Positions 29,605 to 41,203 are shown, numbered from the stretch's first letter. The stretch: DNA of 64,000 bases from Rhynchopus sp. YZ270_cl-10 (GCA_964035575.1 OZ037870.1:1404014-1468013), one strand, 5' to 3'. The notes: generated by a model not told the origin, from the letters alone. Translations and numbers: made by a program.

Positions 29605-30938
29605 ATGGCCAAGCAACCGAAAAGGAATGAGGTTCCCGCGGCGAAGCCTGAGGTATGCTGTTAATGTAGCTGGGGTGCCTGCTTTCCATTGGAGCGTTTG
29701 CACAAAAAACTTCCATTTAGCGGGAGGTGTTTGCACTTTTCAACTTCTCTTTAGCTCCTTTTTGTTGCATTATCACTCTGCGATACATGAATCCCATTTC
29801 TTCCCTATATTCGACCCTTCTTGCAGGTTGCCGTGAAGAAGGTGAAGGAGTTTGAGGTGCTGCCGATCTACAAGCGTCCGACTGACATCGTGTACTCGTT
29901 TGTGTACCTCGCGTTCTTCGCGTCTGCTGTCTTCAGCCTCTACGCGGGCTGCCGTGGTGAGGGCGTCAAGCTGCGCAAGTTCTTCGACCCCGTGTGCTCG
30001 CACGCAAGCAAGGTCAACCTCGACCTCCCCCTCGACCTCCACAAGAAGTGGAACAAGGACATTGGCGTTGCCAGCAATGAGTTCGTATGTGTTTTTTTTT
30101 ATCGAAACCCAAATTTTCATTTTTTTCTTTCTTTCAATTTTGAAAAAATTCGGAACAACCTTTCATTAACAACACACAGATGCACCTTGTGTACTGCGCT
30201 GTCAACATTTTCTTCGGCCTCCCGCTTGCCTTGGTGATGTTCTTCGGCGCCAAGTACAACAACTGGCAGAAGTGCGGTATCCTGCACGGGGCGGTGCTCT
30301 TTGTTGTGAACGGGTACGCGCTTGCAGAGGGATGGGAGGCGAAGCAGGCGCAGCGTGATGTGTTCGAGGCTGCGTACATGTGCCTCGCGCTCATCCCGAT
30401 CATGTTCGTGTACAGGTGGTGGGGAGACAACTGCTTCACCAACGACTCCTTCCGTGGTTCCTACTTCGTGAACATGCTCATCAACCTCTACTCGATCCTT
30501 GCGCTCTCCTTTGTGCTTATCATCGTCTACGAGTGGGCGATCACCGCACACCCCACCCTCAAGGGGTTCCAGAGGGTCCAGCCCTTCGTCGAGCAGTACC
30601 AGAAGGTTGCGGTCGCGTCTGTCACCCAGTTCGGAGAGGTATGCAAAAACTATGCTGTCATTCCCCTGTTATGGAGAAAGCGGCGATCATGTGTTGTCTT
30701 AGTAAGTAATTTCAGTGGGTTGAGGATGATCTGCACCTATACTGAAATTCATTAGCCTTCGGGGCGACTTTTGTTGTAACAGAGTGTCATCCTTGGATAG
30801 GGGTGAAAATCAGTACTACACTACAATAAAAAACCCCCTCACCAACAAACAAATAAACATTTTCAAAACCCCCCCCCACCAAACCCACAGACCGTCCTGG
30901 CGAAGACCAACGAACTCATTGAGCAGTACTCTAAGTGA
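29605..30938 (+). CDS. Multi-pass membrane protein, possibly EXPERA/TMEM97-like
   Basis: Exons 29605-29652, 29827-30084, 30180-30638 and 30891-30938, all phase 0, encode 270 residues. Donors are GTATGC, GTATGT and GTATGC. About five membrane segments: SFVYLAFFASAVFSLYAG, LVYCAVNIFFGLPLALVMFF, GILHGAVLFVVNGYAL, AYMCLALIPIMFVYRWW and MLINLYSILALSFVLIIVY. A KRPTDIVY box lies just before TM1. This RP.D..Y start with a later 'HG' in the third segment recalls EXPERA-fold proteins (TMEM97, EBP, TM6SF), which act on sterols in the ER, but the similarity is thin. Intron 1 carries an M1 module (29674-29750) ~75 nt before its 3' splice site; intron 3 carries M10. Gene structure is firm, family is not. 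Confidence 0.8.
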
Positions 30939-32198
30939 TAATGCCGCATTTTTTTTTAACACCCCCCCCCTTTTTTTATTGCAAACCCTCTGTGCAAAGA
31001 AAGCACAAAACAAAAAATCTGCCGTTGCGACAAAAACCCCTTTTTTAAAAAAAATAGGAAAATTGAGGAGAGGAGAATGTTGAAAAGGGGTATTTTTTTT
31101 TTTTTTTTGCACGAAGGTGGGAAATGTGTACACTCTTTTTTCAACAGTTTTATAAATACAAAAATAAGCAAAATTGTAGGGACCCCAGCAACATCAAACT
31201 GTGAGGAGAACCGTCCTTCCTCCTCCCACCCCCCCACCCCACAACGTAGTGGCATTGGCTCCACTGCAGAAATTGTGCGTTCTTGCGATTTTAAAAAGAG
31301 CATGCAAATTAAAAAAAACAAAAAAGCTTCTTTTTAAAATGTCTTCCAAAAAGTTCTACACCAATAAAAAAAAATATCCGGGAATGTGGTCTATTTACAG
31401 TGCATCGGGTGGAAACGAACCATTTTCCACCCACGCTTTTTTATTGCCACCCACATACCCCCTTTTTTTTGTTGTGCAGAAGTATTTTGTTCTCCCCCCC
31501 CTGGTAACGTTTTCTGTTTTTTTGGTTGTGGGAATAATGAAAAAAGGGGGGGAGGAAGTGTTTGGGGTGATTTTTTTCTTTTGGAAATTAATTTCTGTGG
31601 GTTGCAACGTCCCGAAAATTAACAGTACCCCAGATTTTTTTTGTCTGGATTAGTGTCTGTTTTTTTTTTTCCACTCAGCAACCGTTTTTTGCTGTGTTTT
31701 TGTCTCCCTAATTCCTCGTTTAAATAACAAATACAGCACTTTTTTTTATATTTTTTTTTTCCTTTTTTTTTTGAATCCGGGACTGAGTTCACTCACAAAA
31801 TTGCATTTGGCCGGAGGGTAAAAAAAAAAAACTGCCTTTTTTCTGCAAGAAAAGACTAGTTCCGAGAGGATGAAAATCTATGACCCCTTCCTTCCCTTTT
31901 CTCTTCCATTCTTTTCTTTTTCAGATATCTCGAAATAGATGTTGGGGTCCACCCCAAGGTGCACTGTCGCGAGAGGGCTGTTGTATTTCAAGTCAACTTA
32001 TTTTTCACCCTCTCCACATCTGTTCCAACAGAACGCCACATATTTCCTTCGCAGATGCGAAAAGGCAGACATTTTCCAGTTGGTATTCTCATTGCACAAA
32101 AGCGTCACCTCAATCCCCTTCACTCTTCACTCTTCACTCATTACAGACAAACGATTTTCCCCATCTCTTCAACTTTTTTTTCGGGGTTTTAAGCAACA
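30939..32198 (+). other. Spacer with module M2
   Basis: Homopolymer-rich. M2 lies at 31958-32000 (AGGTGCACTGTCGCGAGAGG then TTGTATTTCAAGTC). No supported ORF. A pyrimidine tract (CAACTTTTTTTTCGGGG) precedes the next ATG. Confidence 0.55.
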
Positions 32199-33792
32199 AT
32201 GAAGCCTGAAGCGATTCGTCAGTTGCATGAAGATATCGATAGGAACGTGGAGGAGATCATTGTAGAGCAGCAGCACGTGCCAAAGTCGCATCGCAACCGT
32301 ATGCAGCATGAGCACTTCATCAGCAGCAGGCTAGAGAGCATCCGCACAAAGAGACGGCGTCTCATCGACACCTACGTCGAGGCAGGCAACGCAGCAGAGG
32401 AGACGTGCCCCCTCAGCAACACCGTCGAAGAGTTCTACAACGGTGTGCAGGAGATTGAAGACTACCACAGGAAGTTCCCTGGTGTCCCTGTTGAAAAGGT
32501 GTGTGAAAACCGTTTATTTTTTTGAATTTTTGAGGATTTGTCTTTGTGAAATTAATACCCACCTCGACCTGTTTGAGGCGTTGCTCTGCAGCGGTTCGTC
32601 CCCAGAACCGCAGTCAAAATGATTTGTTGGCATTTTTGATCCAATCCGTACTTTCAATTCATTGAATGAATGTTATAATACTCCAATAAAACACCCTCTT
32701 TCTTCACAGCCCAAGGCAGAGACACCACACCCCGACCAATTCGCGACTATCTTCAGCGGAGAAGAAGGCTACGGACGTTACCTTGACATGCACAGCCATT
32801 ATACTGCCTTCATGGCGCTTCCCTTTGCCTACGACACCAACTCTGCGAAGGGGAAGAGCGGGAGCGACGCTCTGGTGAGCCTGCGGGTGCAGTTCATTGC
32901 GTACACGGATTGGCTCGAGAACTGCACAAAGTTTTCCCGCCTGCCGCGCAACGGGAAGAACCTGAAATACAAGGAGTACCTGCAGACCGTGCTCGACTAC
33001 CTCACATCCTTCTACACACGCTCGCACCCTCTCATGGTCTCCGCAGAGAAGATCCTTGCGGATGCGAAGGACGACTTCGCCGCTGTGTGGTCTACAGGCA
33101 ACGTACCTGGCTGGGAGGATGTTGCGGACATCAACGTTGAAGGACGCAAGCCGACGAAAAAGGAGAGACAGCAGATTTTCCATAAATCGGTTGCCTGTTT
33201 GGAGCATTTGGTCAGTGTGATGTACGACCTGCTGAAGGAAAACAAAAACATGACGCTTGCGATGTTGGAGCGGAAGGAGACAAAGTCTAAGGAGGAGATC
33301 GACGCAGAGACGCAACGTGAGGTGGACGAGGCGCAGGCGATCTATGAAGAGCGGTACGGCGCTGCTGTGAAGAAGGCGGAGAAGGTGGACGAGGACGACT
33401 TCCCGGAGATCAAATCTAACCCGAAGAACCTTCCCATCGGCTTCGATGGGCAGCCCATCCCGCATTGGCTCTTCAAGCTGCATGGTCTCAAGGAGAAGTT
33501 CAAATGCGAGATCTGCCGTGACTTCTCTTACGTCGGCCCGCTTGCATTTGACAAACACTTCCAAGAAGCACGCCACGCCCACGGCATGCGCTGTCTCGGC
33601 ATCCCAAACACCGCACATTTCCACCACGTCACCGGTGTGCAAGAAGCCCTCGCCCTCTGGCGCAAGCTCAAAGCCGACGCATCACACAAGCAATGGGATT
33701 CAAACCGCGACTGGGAGTTCGAAGACGCAGAAGGGCACGTCTTCAACAAAAGCACCCGCGACGACATGAGACGACATGGTCTCCTTAGCTAG
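32199..33792 (+). CDS. SF3A3: Splicing factor 3A subunit 3 (SF3a60/Prp9)
   Basis: Exons 32199-32498 and 32710-33792 (211-nt intron with GTGTGT donor, phase 0) encode 460 residues; human SF3A3 has 501. The protein is part of SF3a in the U2 snRNP and is needed for branch-site recognition. Evidence: an N-terminal helical segment with EEIIVEQQHVPKSHRNRMQHEHF; FSGEEGYGRYLDMHSHYTAFM, the conserved core of the family; NLPIGFDGQPIPHWLFKLHGL; and a matrin-type C2H2 finger at ~364-400 (FKCEICRDFSYVGPLAFDKHFQEARHAHG... as separate blocks). The C-terminal DDMRRHGLL helix is also typical. The essential splicing role fits the intron-rich gene style here. Confidence 0.95.
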
Positions 33793-34300
33793 GGATCTGG
33801 GAGGGGGGGGTGGGAAAGAGGGTGGGGTAAAAAACAGAGGGGGCTTTGTGGTATTGAGTGTGCCTCTGCACGCTTTTTGTTTTGTTTTGTTTTTTGCACC
33901 TCACACTTAGTGTGGGGAGAGGGGGGGGATGGGGAGTGTTGTGCTGACATCCAAAGAAGGTGTTGCTTTCAACGCGACTTTTTTTTTGGAGGGGATGGAA
34001 AATATTCCTATCTTGGGAGGGGGGGTTTTAGGGCAACCCATCGGGACATCTGTTGTACACTATGATGAGTGCTTGAAGAAGTGAGAGTCGCTGGATCAAA
34101 TTTTCAAGCTTGTTTTGTTCACAAACAGATTTTCTTTTAAATGAAGACGAACTGGTTTCCCACCCCCGCCCCGAAGGGCACCGGCCCTTTTTTTACGAGC
34201 AATCTGTCTCCGATATTTTTTGTACATCCTTCCTTCGCTCTTCTCTTTCCCACACCCTCTGCCCACAAAATAGACGAAATATTTACACGAAAAAAAAAAA
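33793..34300 (+). other. Spacer, nothing recognised
   Basis: G-rich and then T-rich spacer without coding bias, modules or clear repeats. Confidence 0.5.
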
Positions 34301-34801
34301 ATGCATCAAATGTACCGACGGTCGTTGTCGCGTGAGGAGCAGCAGTACAACGATCTGTTGTATGAGGCACAGGAGCTGGACAAGGAGAATGTCCAGATGA
34401 GACAAGAGCTGACGGCACTGACAGGACGGCATATGGAGATGATTCCGAGGAAGACCTTTCCGTCAGCACTGGACCAGCAGCCGCAGCGGCAGCAGCAGGC
34501 TACCGAGAGCAAACACGTCCTGCCCATGGGGCCTCATCGTAGACGATACGACTGTTCAGTGTCTCCACAGGACGGTGTGCTTCCGTCACAGCATGTGCCG
34601 TCGTGTCCCAGGGCTCACCACCACCACCACCATGAGCAGCAGCAGCAAAGCAAAAAGCCGCACCGTGAAGCCCCGCAACGTCCATGGCGTGCGTCTGGCC
34701 CAGCAAACATCTTCCCGCTGCCCGTCCGGCACACACACAATGGCAATGGCGTGCGAGCTGCGAAGAAGGTGAAGCCGGAGCGTGACATTGTATCGCTGTA
34801 G
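34301..34801 (+). CDS. Small hypothetical protein, coiled-coil N terminus
   Basis: A single exon encodes 166 residues. The first ~45 residues (REEQQYNDLLYEAQELDKEN...) form a likely coiled coil. The rest is disordered, Gln/His/Pro-rich, with a six-His run and a basic C terminus (AAKKVKPERDIVSL). No domain is recognised. The composition and C/G third positions support coding, and the spacing to the next gene (144 nt) is short. Confidence 0.62.
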   Translation: MHQMYRRSLSREEQQYNDLLYEAQELDKENVQMRQELTALTGRHMEMIPRKTFPSALDQQPQRQQQATESKHVLPMGPHRRRYDCSVSPQDGVLPSQHVPSCPRAHHHHHHEQQQQSKKPHREAPQRPWRASGPANIFPLPVRHTHNGNGVRAAKKVKPERDIVSL

Positions 34802-34945
34802 GGGGTGCCCCTTTGGGGTCATTATTTTAGATTTTTAGAAAAACAAAACCACTAGATTATAAAGTCGAACCCACCCCACCCTACCCAGCTTTTCTCTCTA
34901 AACAGCCACACCAACCTATATCTGCAGACACAAAAAATAAACACG

Positions 34946-35650
34946 ATGAAGCTGAAGGTGAAGTTTGGCAAGGAAAAGCTTGAGGTTGAGGTGGCAGATG
35001 ACGCGACTATTGCGGACTTGAAGACAGCTTTGGTGGCTTCGACGTCGATTCCGGCTTCGAACCAGAAGCTTATTGTGCCTGGGAAGAGTCTTGGTGACGA
35101 TGCTGCTACTTTGAGCAGTGTGGGCATTAAGGACAAAGGGATGGTGATGGTCATGGGGACCACTAGCGAGGATGCGTCTGCGAGCGCTAAGCTTGTTGAC
35201 TTGCCGGCCGTGGAGGCGGAGGCGAAGAAGGCGGCAGCGAAGCCACTCTGCGAGGAGACTGCGCATGGCAAGGTCATTGCGGCAGGTGCGCCTGCTGGGG
35301 CAGACCATGTGGGCAATGCAGACATCGGGGACATCCCACTCCCCATTGAGGAGGGTACACGTGCTCCGTACCTGAAGGACCTCATCAACAGTGCGAAACA
35401 GCGTTGCAGAATGCGTGTCATGAGCAAAGAGCAGGTTCTCGTCATTGCCTCTGCAGAGGATATGCACAAAATCCCGTTCGCGCAAATCAAGACAATCACG
35501 GCAGAGCCAATCACCTCCCACGAAGGAAAGTACAAAGGCTACGACATCCTCAACATCTCCACAGGGGACGCGGCAAGCGGGCAGTTGTACCTCTACTTCT
35601 ACCCGACGCAGTTTGTGCGGAATTTGAAGCAGATTATCTTTGGATTTTAG
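34946..35650 (+). CDS. Ubiquitin-like domain protein
   Basis: A single exon encodes 234 residues. Residues 1-72 are a ubiquitin-like fold: MKLKVKFGKEKLEVEVADDA, then TIADLKTALV, IPASNQKLIVPGKSL and LSSVGIKDKGMVMVMG, matching the UBL pattern of tail strand, helix and L....I.D...I.V. There is no C-terminal GlyGly at the domain end, so it is a UBL-domain protein and not a modifier. After an Ala-rich linker, residues ~150-234 (RMRVMSKEQVLVIASAEDMH... LYLYFYPTQFVRNLKQIIFGF) form a separate beta-rich domain that could be PH-like. The domain pair could link to the proteasome or chaperones, as UBL adaptors do, but I do not know the orthologue. Confidence 0.85.
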   Translation: MKLKVKFGKEKLEVEVADDATIADLKTALVASTSIPASNQKLIVPGKSLGDDAATLSSVGIKDKGMVMVMGTTSEDASASAKLVDLPAVEAEAKKAAAKPLCEETAHGKVIAAGAPAGADHVGNADIGDIPLPIEEGTRAPYLKDLINSAKQRCRMRVMSKEQVLVIASAEDMHKIPFAQIKTITAEPITSHEGKYKGYDILNISTGDAASGQLYLYFYPTQFVRNLKQIIFGF

Positions 35651-36887
35651 AGGAGAAAAATTGCAAGAAAAAGAAAGGGGGTTTTTTGAGGGAATAGATG
35701 GAGGAATTTTTTCGGTTTCGCGAAAATTTCCCCTTATTTTTGGAGTCTATGGTATTTGTTTTTTTGCTAGCCGGAAGAAAAAAAGAAAAATGGGAAAAAT
35801 AACAAAAAGGTCAGACCGGAGTTTCCTATCGTCTCATAACTCTGCCACACTCTTTAGGGATGAGGTGTGCCGTTCTGTGGAGTATCCTGCTTTTTTTTTG
35901 GGGGGTGACTGCGTTGTAAAGGAACCTTTCCCCTCCTCTTCTTTTGACATAACGGGATATTCGTCAATGCGACGAACGTACCGAAATATAATAAAAACGT
36001 GACTCTAGATAAGACGGTTTAGCTTTGCAGAGGTCTTGCTTGACTGGGAAACCAGTGTTATGTAGTTCTCCCTTTCTCCCTTCCCCCCTTCCCTTGCTGT
36101 TTTGTATTCATCTTTATATCACATAAGCGACATGAAACGCGACTGGCCGGATGTACAACACCATTACATATCTACCGTCTCTGTCTCTCTCTGCTTTATG
36201 CCCGCATGGATGCGTTCCTTTCTGACTCATTTCCCGTATTGCACCTGATTTTGACCCAGGCTGAGTTTCTGGTAAACACCAAACACCAGCAAACTCAGGG
36301 TCAATATCCTAGTAGATTGCAGCATTCGATGATGAATGGATAGTTGCATATGGCACGCTATTGGGGCAGCTCTTGGTCAAATGGGTGTCTGTGCGTGGTA
36401 CAGTCTTTTCGTATTGTGCAAATGTCTACGTTCTTGTCGAGTTTCGCCTCTTCCCTCAGGCAAGACACAGTCATCTTACCCAACAAACGCACGAGGTGGC
36501 GAGGTGGTGTTCATTTTAGGAGATTTATTGAATACTGTACAGAGCTCTATAATGCTCCGGCGTTCCGGTTTGCTCTTCTTCGGTCTGTGTTCTTCAGATC
36601 TGGTCTTGATCTCTATGCAGGGCTATGGCCCGGTGGTTCGCGCGAGGGTCCGGTGCTGAGTGTTGAAGGTTTTTGCTTTTTTTGTGCAACAGTCAATGCG
36701 CTTCGTCTCTTTCGTATAGAGATGAGATGATTTGTGTGAATTTCGAGAATTTTTGAGCAGATTATAACAACACCGCATCCAACAGAGGCACCCACACATC
36801 ACGCACCCCCGTACCATCACATTGCGCTTGGGGAACACAGTGTGGGCAGAAAGGCACCAAGGCAATAAGAGGCGGTAGGTGAGTGCA
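35651..36887 (+). other. Spacer with module M6 and a doubtful ORF
   Basis: M6 lies at 35810-35886 (GTCAGACCGGAGTTTCCTAT, then CTGCCACACTC and GAGGTGTGCC). A 128-codon ORF at 36344-36730 (with blocks such as RTRWRGGVHFRRFIEYCTEL) reads protein-like but lacks the C/G third-position bias of its neighbours. It may be a relic or chance. Confidence 0.45.
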
Positions 36888-38580
36888 ATGGGCGGCGCGT
36901 GGTCACGGCTGCTCGAGACGATGGGCATGGGGAAAAAGGAGGTGCGTATTTTGATATTGGGGCTGGACAACGCAGGGAAGACGACGATTTTGTACAAACT
37001 GCAGCTCGGGGATGTCGTCGCTGCTGTGCCGAGTATGTCTCAAGGGTGGCTGACTATTTTTTCGTCTTTTCTTGACTCTTTTGTTGTTGTAGGAACACAG
37101 TGATTTTGTAGTATCACATAGTCGTTAACGTCCACCACTTTTTGTTGGCCTCTCTCATCAACCGGTGCACCGATCATGCACCAAGGTACACTGTCACGAG
37201 AGGGCTTTTGTATTTCAAGCCAAATGTGTTTATAGTACAGTGAGGCTGTGTTAGGATTTCTATTTCCTCCCCAGACCTTCATCCACATTAACCACCCCCA
37301 CAGCAATCGGTTTCAACGTTGAAACATTGAAACACGGGAACGTGAGTCTTCAGGTGTGGGATTTGGGTGGGCAGACGAGTATCAGACCATACTGGCGGTG
37401 CTACTACTCGAACACTGACGCGGTATGGAACAACCACACACCTTCCCCATTATTTCCTGGATCCAGCACATCAGAATGAATCAATATTGTCATGCATGAA
37501 CAAACGGCAACGCGGGAAGACGCTTCCACCGCCGCTCCTTTCACCGACCTGCGCAAGTCGATGGTGCCCGTTTCTCGGTGGAGCTGGGCTCCTTTCTTCC
37601 CTGAAGTCTTACTGGTCCTGAGGGCTTGGTGCATCGCTGGCACTTGGCAGCATTCGAAGAGGTCAGGAAGTCGAACGTTAGCTAGTTGCTGCCGGCTCGG
37701 AGGCTCCTGATGGTGGATTCGCCCCTCCGAGAGAGTTCTTTGCAGTGGACGGGGGGTTGTAACACCGTTATGCTCGCGCACCGACCTTTCTTCGTATACC
37801 GTGTCCGTGCCGGGTTGTCCTACGGAAGGGGGTGTTCGCTAGGTAACGTCCGTTGCCCAGAACGTTGACGTGCGAAGGGACGTATTTCATGACCAGACTG
37901 ATGTCGATCTTATTTTCACTCCGAGAGAGAGTTCTTTGCAGTCTCTTTGCGTTTATTCTCTTTATTCGCTTCATTCGCCGGCGAATAAAGCGGAAAAAGG
38001 TGAATGAGGTGAATAAACGATTCGCTTACCATGTGCTGAGGTCTATCCCAATACAACCAAGTTTTCAAAAAGCCTTAATTATAACCTTTCAATCTGATGT
38101 GAACTGCAGCGCCCCTTTTCAACATTTTCTGACCTATTTCCCCTTTTCATACATTCTGCCTCACAGATAATATACGTGGTGGATAGCTGCGACAAGGAAC
38201 GCCTAGGCATAGCGAAGGAGGAGCTCTTTGCGATGCTTGAGGAGGAAGAGCTGAAGAACGCAATTCTTTGTGTGTTTGCGAACAAGCAGGACATGCCGGG
38301 TATGTCCCCCCTTCTTCCCCTCTTATCTTCTTTGGCGACGCAATTCTTTAAGACTTAGGAGCTTTTCTTTGATGACAATGGAACCAAATCTTTCAAAAAA
38401 AACATTCTAAATCCTTTTGTATCTTCCACAGGCGCACTGGACGAGGCTGCTGTGTCAGAAGCCCTGGGCCTGACCACGATTACCGACCGCCAATGGCACG
38501 TCAGAAAAACCAGCGCAAAGAAAGGCGAAGGTCTTATGGAGGGCATGGACTGGCTCTGCGACGCTCTCCAAGGCAAATGA
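36888..38580 (+). CDS. ARL1: ADP-ribosylation factor-like GTPase ARL1
   Basis: Exons 36888-37032, 37304-37422, 38167-38299 and 38432-38580 (phases 1, 0, 1) encode 181 residues. ARL1 is an N-myristoylated Golgi GTPase that recruits GRIP-domain tethers. Motifs: MGG start with an amphipathic helix and G2 for myristoylation; P-loop GLDNAGKT (25-32); switch [10 protein letters not shown]; switch [24 protein letters not shown], which is diagnostic for ARL1; NKQD; and the TSA-like [10 protein letters not shown] before the last helix. The ATG three codons upstream would add MSA before the MGG, so the MGG start is chosen for myristoylation. Intron 1 holds an M2 module (37184-37228). Intron 2 is 744 nt with an unexplained GC-rich insert. 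Confidence 0.96.
37430..37945. other. GC-rich insert inside ARL1 intron 2
   Basis: This part of the intron is unlike the usual A/T-rich intron sequence here and carries ORFs on both strands (37492-37710 on +, 37404-37781 on -). A direct repeat, CCGAGAGAGTTCTTTGCAGT at 37727-37746 and CCGAGAGAGAGTTCTTTGCA at 37921-37940, brackets its second half. It could be a transposon fragment or captured sequence. No terminal inverted repeats were found. Confidence 0.45.
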
Positions 38581-39048
38581 GAGGTGGGCTGCCTATCGCA
38601 GAGGCTGTGTGTTTCGTGCCTGCAGTCGCGCCTATATTGTACAGTGAAAGGCGTTGTGCATGTTTCAACTTCTCTTTGCTTTGTATTAACTTTTTGTACG
38701 GTGTGTTGCGTCTTTTGTTTTGTTTTATTTTTTTCCATATTTCTACCCCTGACAAAGCGCGGAAGCTGTTGGGGTGCGCAAGAAAGGCTGTCCCTTTTGT
38801 TTTTGTTTTTGCACAGCCTGGACCCCAGAAACAGCTTCATAAGTTTATTTAAAATAAGAGAGAGAAATATACAGTGAAAAATTTCGAGTCACTTCGGGTT
38901 GGAAAATTTGAGAAGAAAAAGAAAATAATACAAAATATTGCTTCCTTTTTTACGCCCTTTTTTTTGACACATCCACATCCACAAAGCACAGATTTTTTTT
39001 TATATATTTACACTTCTTTTGAAGAAAAAGAACACAACAACCGTAAAC
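38581..39048 (+). other. Spacer with module M1
   Basis: M1 lies at 38616-38678, ~35 nt after the ARL1 stop: GTGCCTGCAGTCGCGCC, a 17-nt loop, GGCGTTGTGCA, then TTTCAACTTCTCTTT. The rest is T-rich and holds the likely acceptor of the next gene. Confidence 0.55.
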
Positions 39049-39705
39049 ATGCCGAACGATGCTGCAGAGCTGAATTTTTCCGAGGCACAGCGCTCTCAGG
39101 TATGTGTCTCTAAAACGCAACCCCTTTCAGAACGGAACCTGTGAACCCCTCCCCTTCAATGGGGGGTACATGAACGGTTGCTCACTAACGAAAGGCTGTG
39201 TGCAGGCATATGCACACAGCCTTTCTACGTCCTTCAAATTAAATCACGAACACAGCTTCTCGGCAAACGATGCAACCACCCGCTGTACAAGACTGCAAGC
39301 CAAGAGTACGGGAGGTATGTTTAACAACCATCCTTTTTGAGGTGTGCGGTTTCTTCTGCCCTCAAACCACCATTTTTATGCATCGGTGTGCGTTTTTGCA
39401 CTTTCAACTTCTCTTTACTTTGTTCGTCATAACCTCCGCAAAGTATCACCCCATCACCTATCCACAGAGGGTCTACTGACCACCACGCAATAAACGTGTC
39501 AGGCAGAAAGGGTGGTTTCACCAACGGCTTTGTCGGAGGACCTCACCGCGACTGCGGGCTGAATGTCAGCATGGACAAATCTCGGGTATGTGTCTTCTTT
39601 CCAGCATGCATTTTGGTCCTTCCAATTTTTAAAACAAAACCCCCTTTTCTTCAGGTTGCAAAGAACCCAGGTGCACTTGGACAAAGCCCCGTTTCACTTC
39701 TATAG
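39049..39705 (+). CDS. Small PIERCE-like axonemal protein candidate, 92 aa
   Basis: Exons 39049-39099, 39256-39314, 39468-39585 and 39655-39705 agree in phase (0, 2, 0) and encode 92 residues. The block CNHPLYKTASQEYGRGSTDHHA, read as NHPLYKTASQEYG, followed ~20 residues later by FTNGF and GLNVSM, resembles the PIERCE1/2 family (NPLY.T.S..YG...P...........F......G...NHSLNT). These are microtubule inner proteins of motile cilia, so a flagellate host would fit. The protein is too short and diverged to be sure. Intron 1 contains a perfect hairpin and intron 2 an M1 module (39380-39417), 50 nt before the 3' splice site. Confidence 0.6.
39190..39225 (+). repeat. Perfect hairpin in an intron, 15-bp stem
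   Basis: GAAAGGCTGTGTGCA, loop GGCATA, then the exact complement. It lies 30 nt before the 3' splice site of intron 1 of the gene at 39049-39705, so it could affect splicing or branch-point access. Confidence 0.85.
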
Positions 39706-39968
39706 CCACAGCATTTTCCCTCTTTTTTTTTGTGCTAACTGCAGTCGACTTAACACAACACAAAGGCCATCGTCTTTCCCCATAGAGAGAGAGCATAAGG
39801 GGACAACCTTTTCTCCTTCACCTACGACAGCGCCGAGGATGAGGAGGGTTTCCACCCTCCACAACACCTCACCTCTTCTTAACTCCACCCCATAATACCT
39901 CTCCTCTTTTGCTGCAAAAACCGCCCTCCAAAAATTAAAACAACAGCCAGAGAAAAAAACGAAAAAAA

Positions 39969-41203
39969 ATGGGGAATGGGAAAAAAATTGCCGACCGGTT
40001 TAAGGTGCAATCGACTGTGCCGGTGTCGGTTGCGAAGCCGAGTTTGAAGCGTCTGAGAGGGCATGAAGAGGGTATGGACGCAGTGCAGCTGGCGGCGAAG
40101 AAGTACCGTCTGACGAAGGAGGAGGTGAAGGAGGTGAAGCGCGGGCAGTGTGGTGGTGCTGCTGTCGAGGTGGACATGCAGAAGCTCCCCGAGGAGCCGA
40201 AGCAGTGTGCGGCCATGGCTGCCCTGCGGCGACACTGGCTTGCAAAGACCCTCCCACGCACAGTCGACATCGCCCCCACAGCTCGCGCAGAGCTCGGCGC
40301 AAAGACAACAGAACACCACACCCTTCTCACCCAAGCGATAGGCCACGCACCAAGAGTGACAGGACGCAAGGCTCGCTTTGCGCGCATGGGTGTGAAAGGA
40401 CAGAAATGGGAAATGTTCATCTGGGGGAAGGAGGAAAACGATGTTCTCGGGTTAGGGTATGTTGTTCCCCACCTTTTTTTTTTTGCTTGATTTTGCTGGT
40501 TTTTTGTTCCACCCGGAGTCCAACCTGATATCTGCGTTGCTCATCACACTTTTGTCTCTCGCGGTGTTATATCCCCTTGGGGTAAGCTGCCTTAATGCTT
40601 TGTAATAAAATATGCCCGGTTTCGAATGTCGTCCATCGTTTGTTTTCCCCCTTTCATGCAATGCGCAAACTTTTTTCGGAGCAAAAAACGTTCCAAAGTT
40701 CTGTCAATCCTTCAGAAGGTTCCACCTTGGTTGTGCTCCTTCCCCAAGGAGTCTCCCTAAAGGGCTAAAAAGCAGCGTACTTTGTACTTTCTCTACAAAA
40801 CCCTGTTCAGGTACGGTAGGCTTGTCCTTATCTTTTGCAGTTAACATCAAACTGAAATGCCTTTTTTGGCAAAGCAATACAGAGAGAACAACCATTTTTT
40901 TTGGTTTTTCAACACTTTTTTCATTAACCCCTACTCAGGTATGGTACCTTCACGGAGGCGCTTTTTCTTGCGTTGGACTCATCTGTGGCAACGTTGATAA
41001 GACGGGTGTCTGAGAGGAACAAGGCAGCGGCGAAGGGAGACACTAACGCAGCTGAAGCAGCAGAATCCGAAGCGTCTGAAGAGGCTGCCGCAGCCCTAGG
41101 CAACGACGCTGACCCATACGACTCTCTCGAAGAAGGAGAAGAAGACGAAGAAGGCGAAGAAGCCCCAGAGCTCTCCGGCAGTGAAGACGGCCTCTCGGAT
41201 TAG
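39969..41203 (+). CDS. Hypothetical protein with acidic tail, 250 aa
   Basis: Exons 39969-40456 and 40939-41203 (482-nt intron, GTATGT...CTCAG, phase 2). The basic N-terminal half (KKIADRFKVQ, KRLRGHEEG, AAKKYRLTKEEVKEVKRG) is followed by a conserved-looking block (VTGRKARFARMGVKGQKWEMFIWGK as two parts; GLGYGTFTEALFLALDSS). The tail is Glu/Asp/Ser-rich (DSLEEGEEDEEGEEAPELSGSEDG), as in nucleolar or chromatin proteins. No known domain is recognised. The reading frame crosses the splice junction smoothly and both exons have coding bias. Confidence 0.72.
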
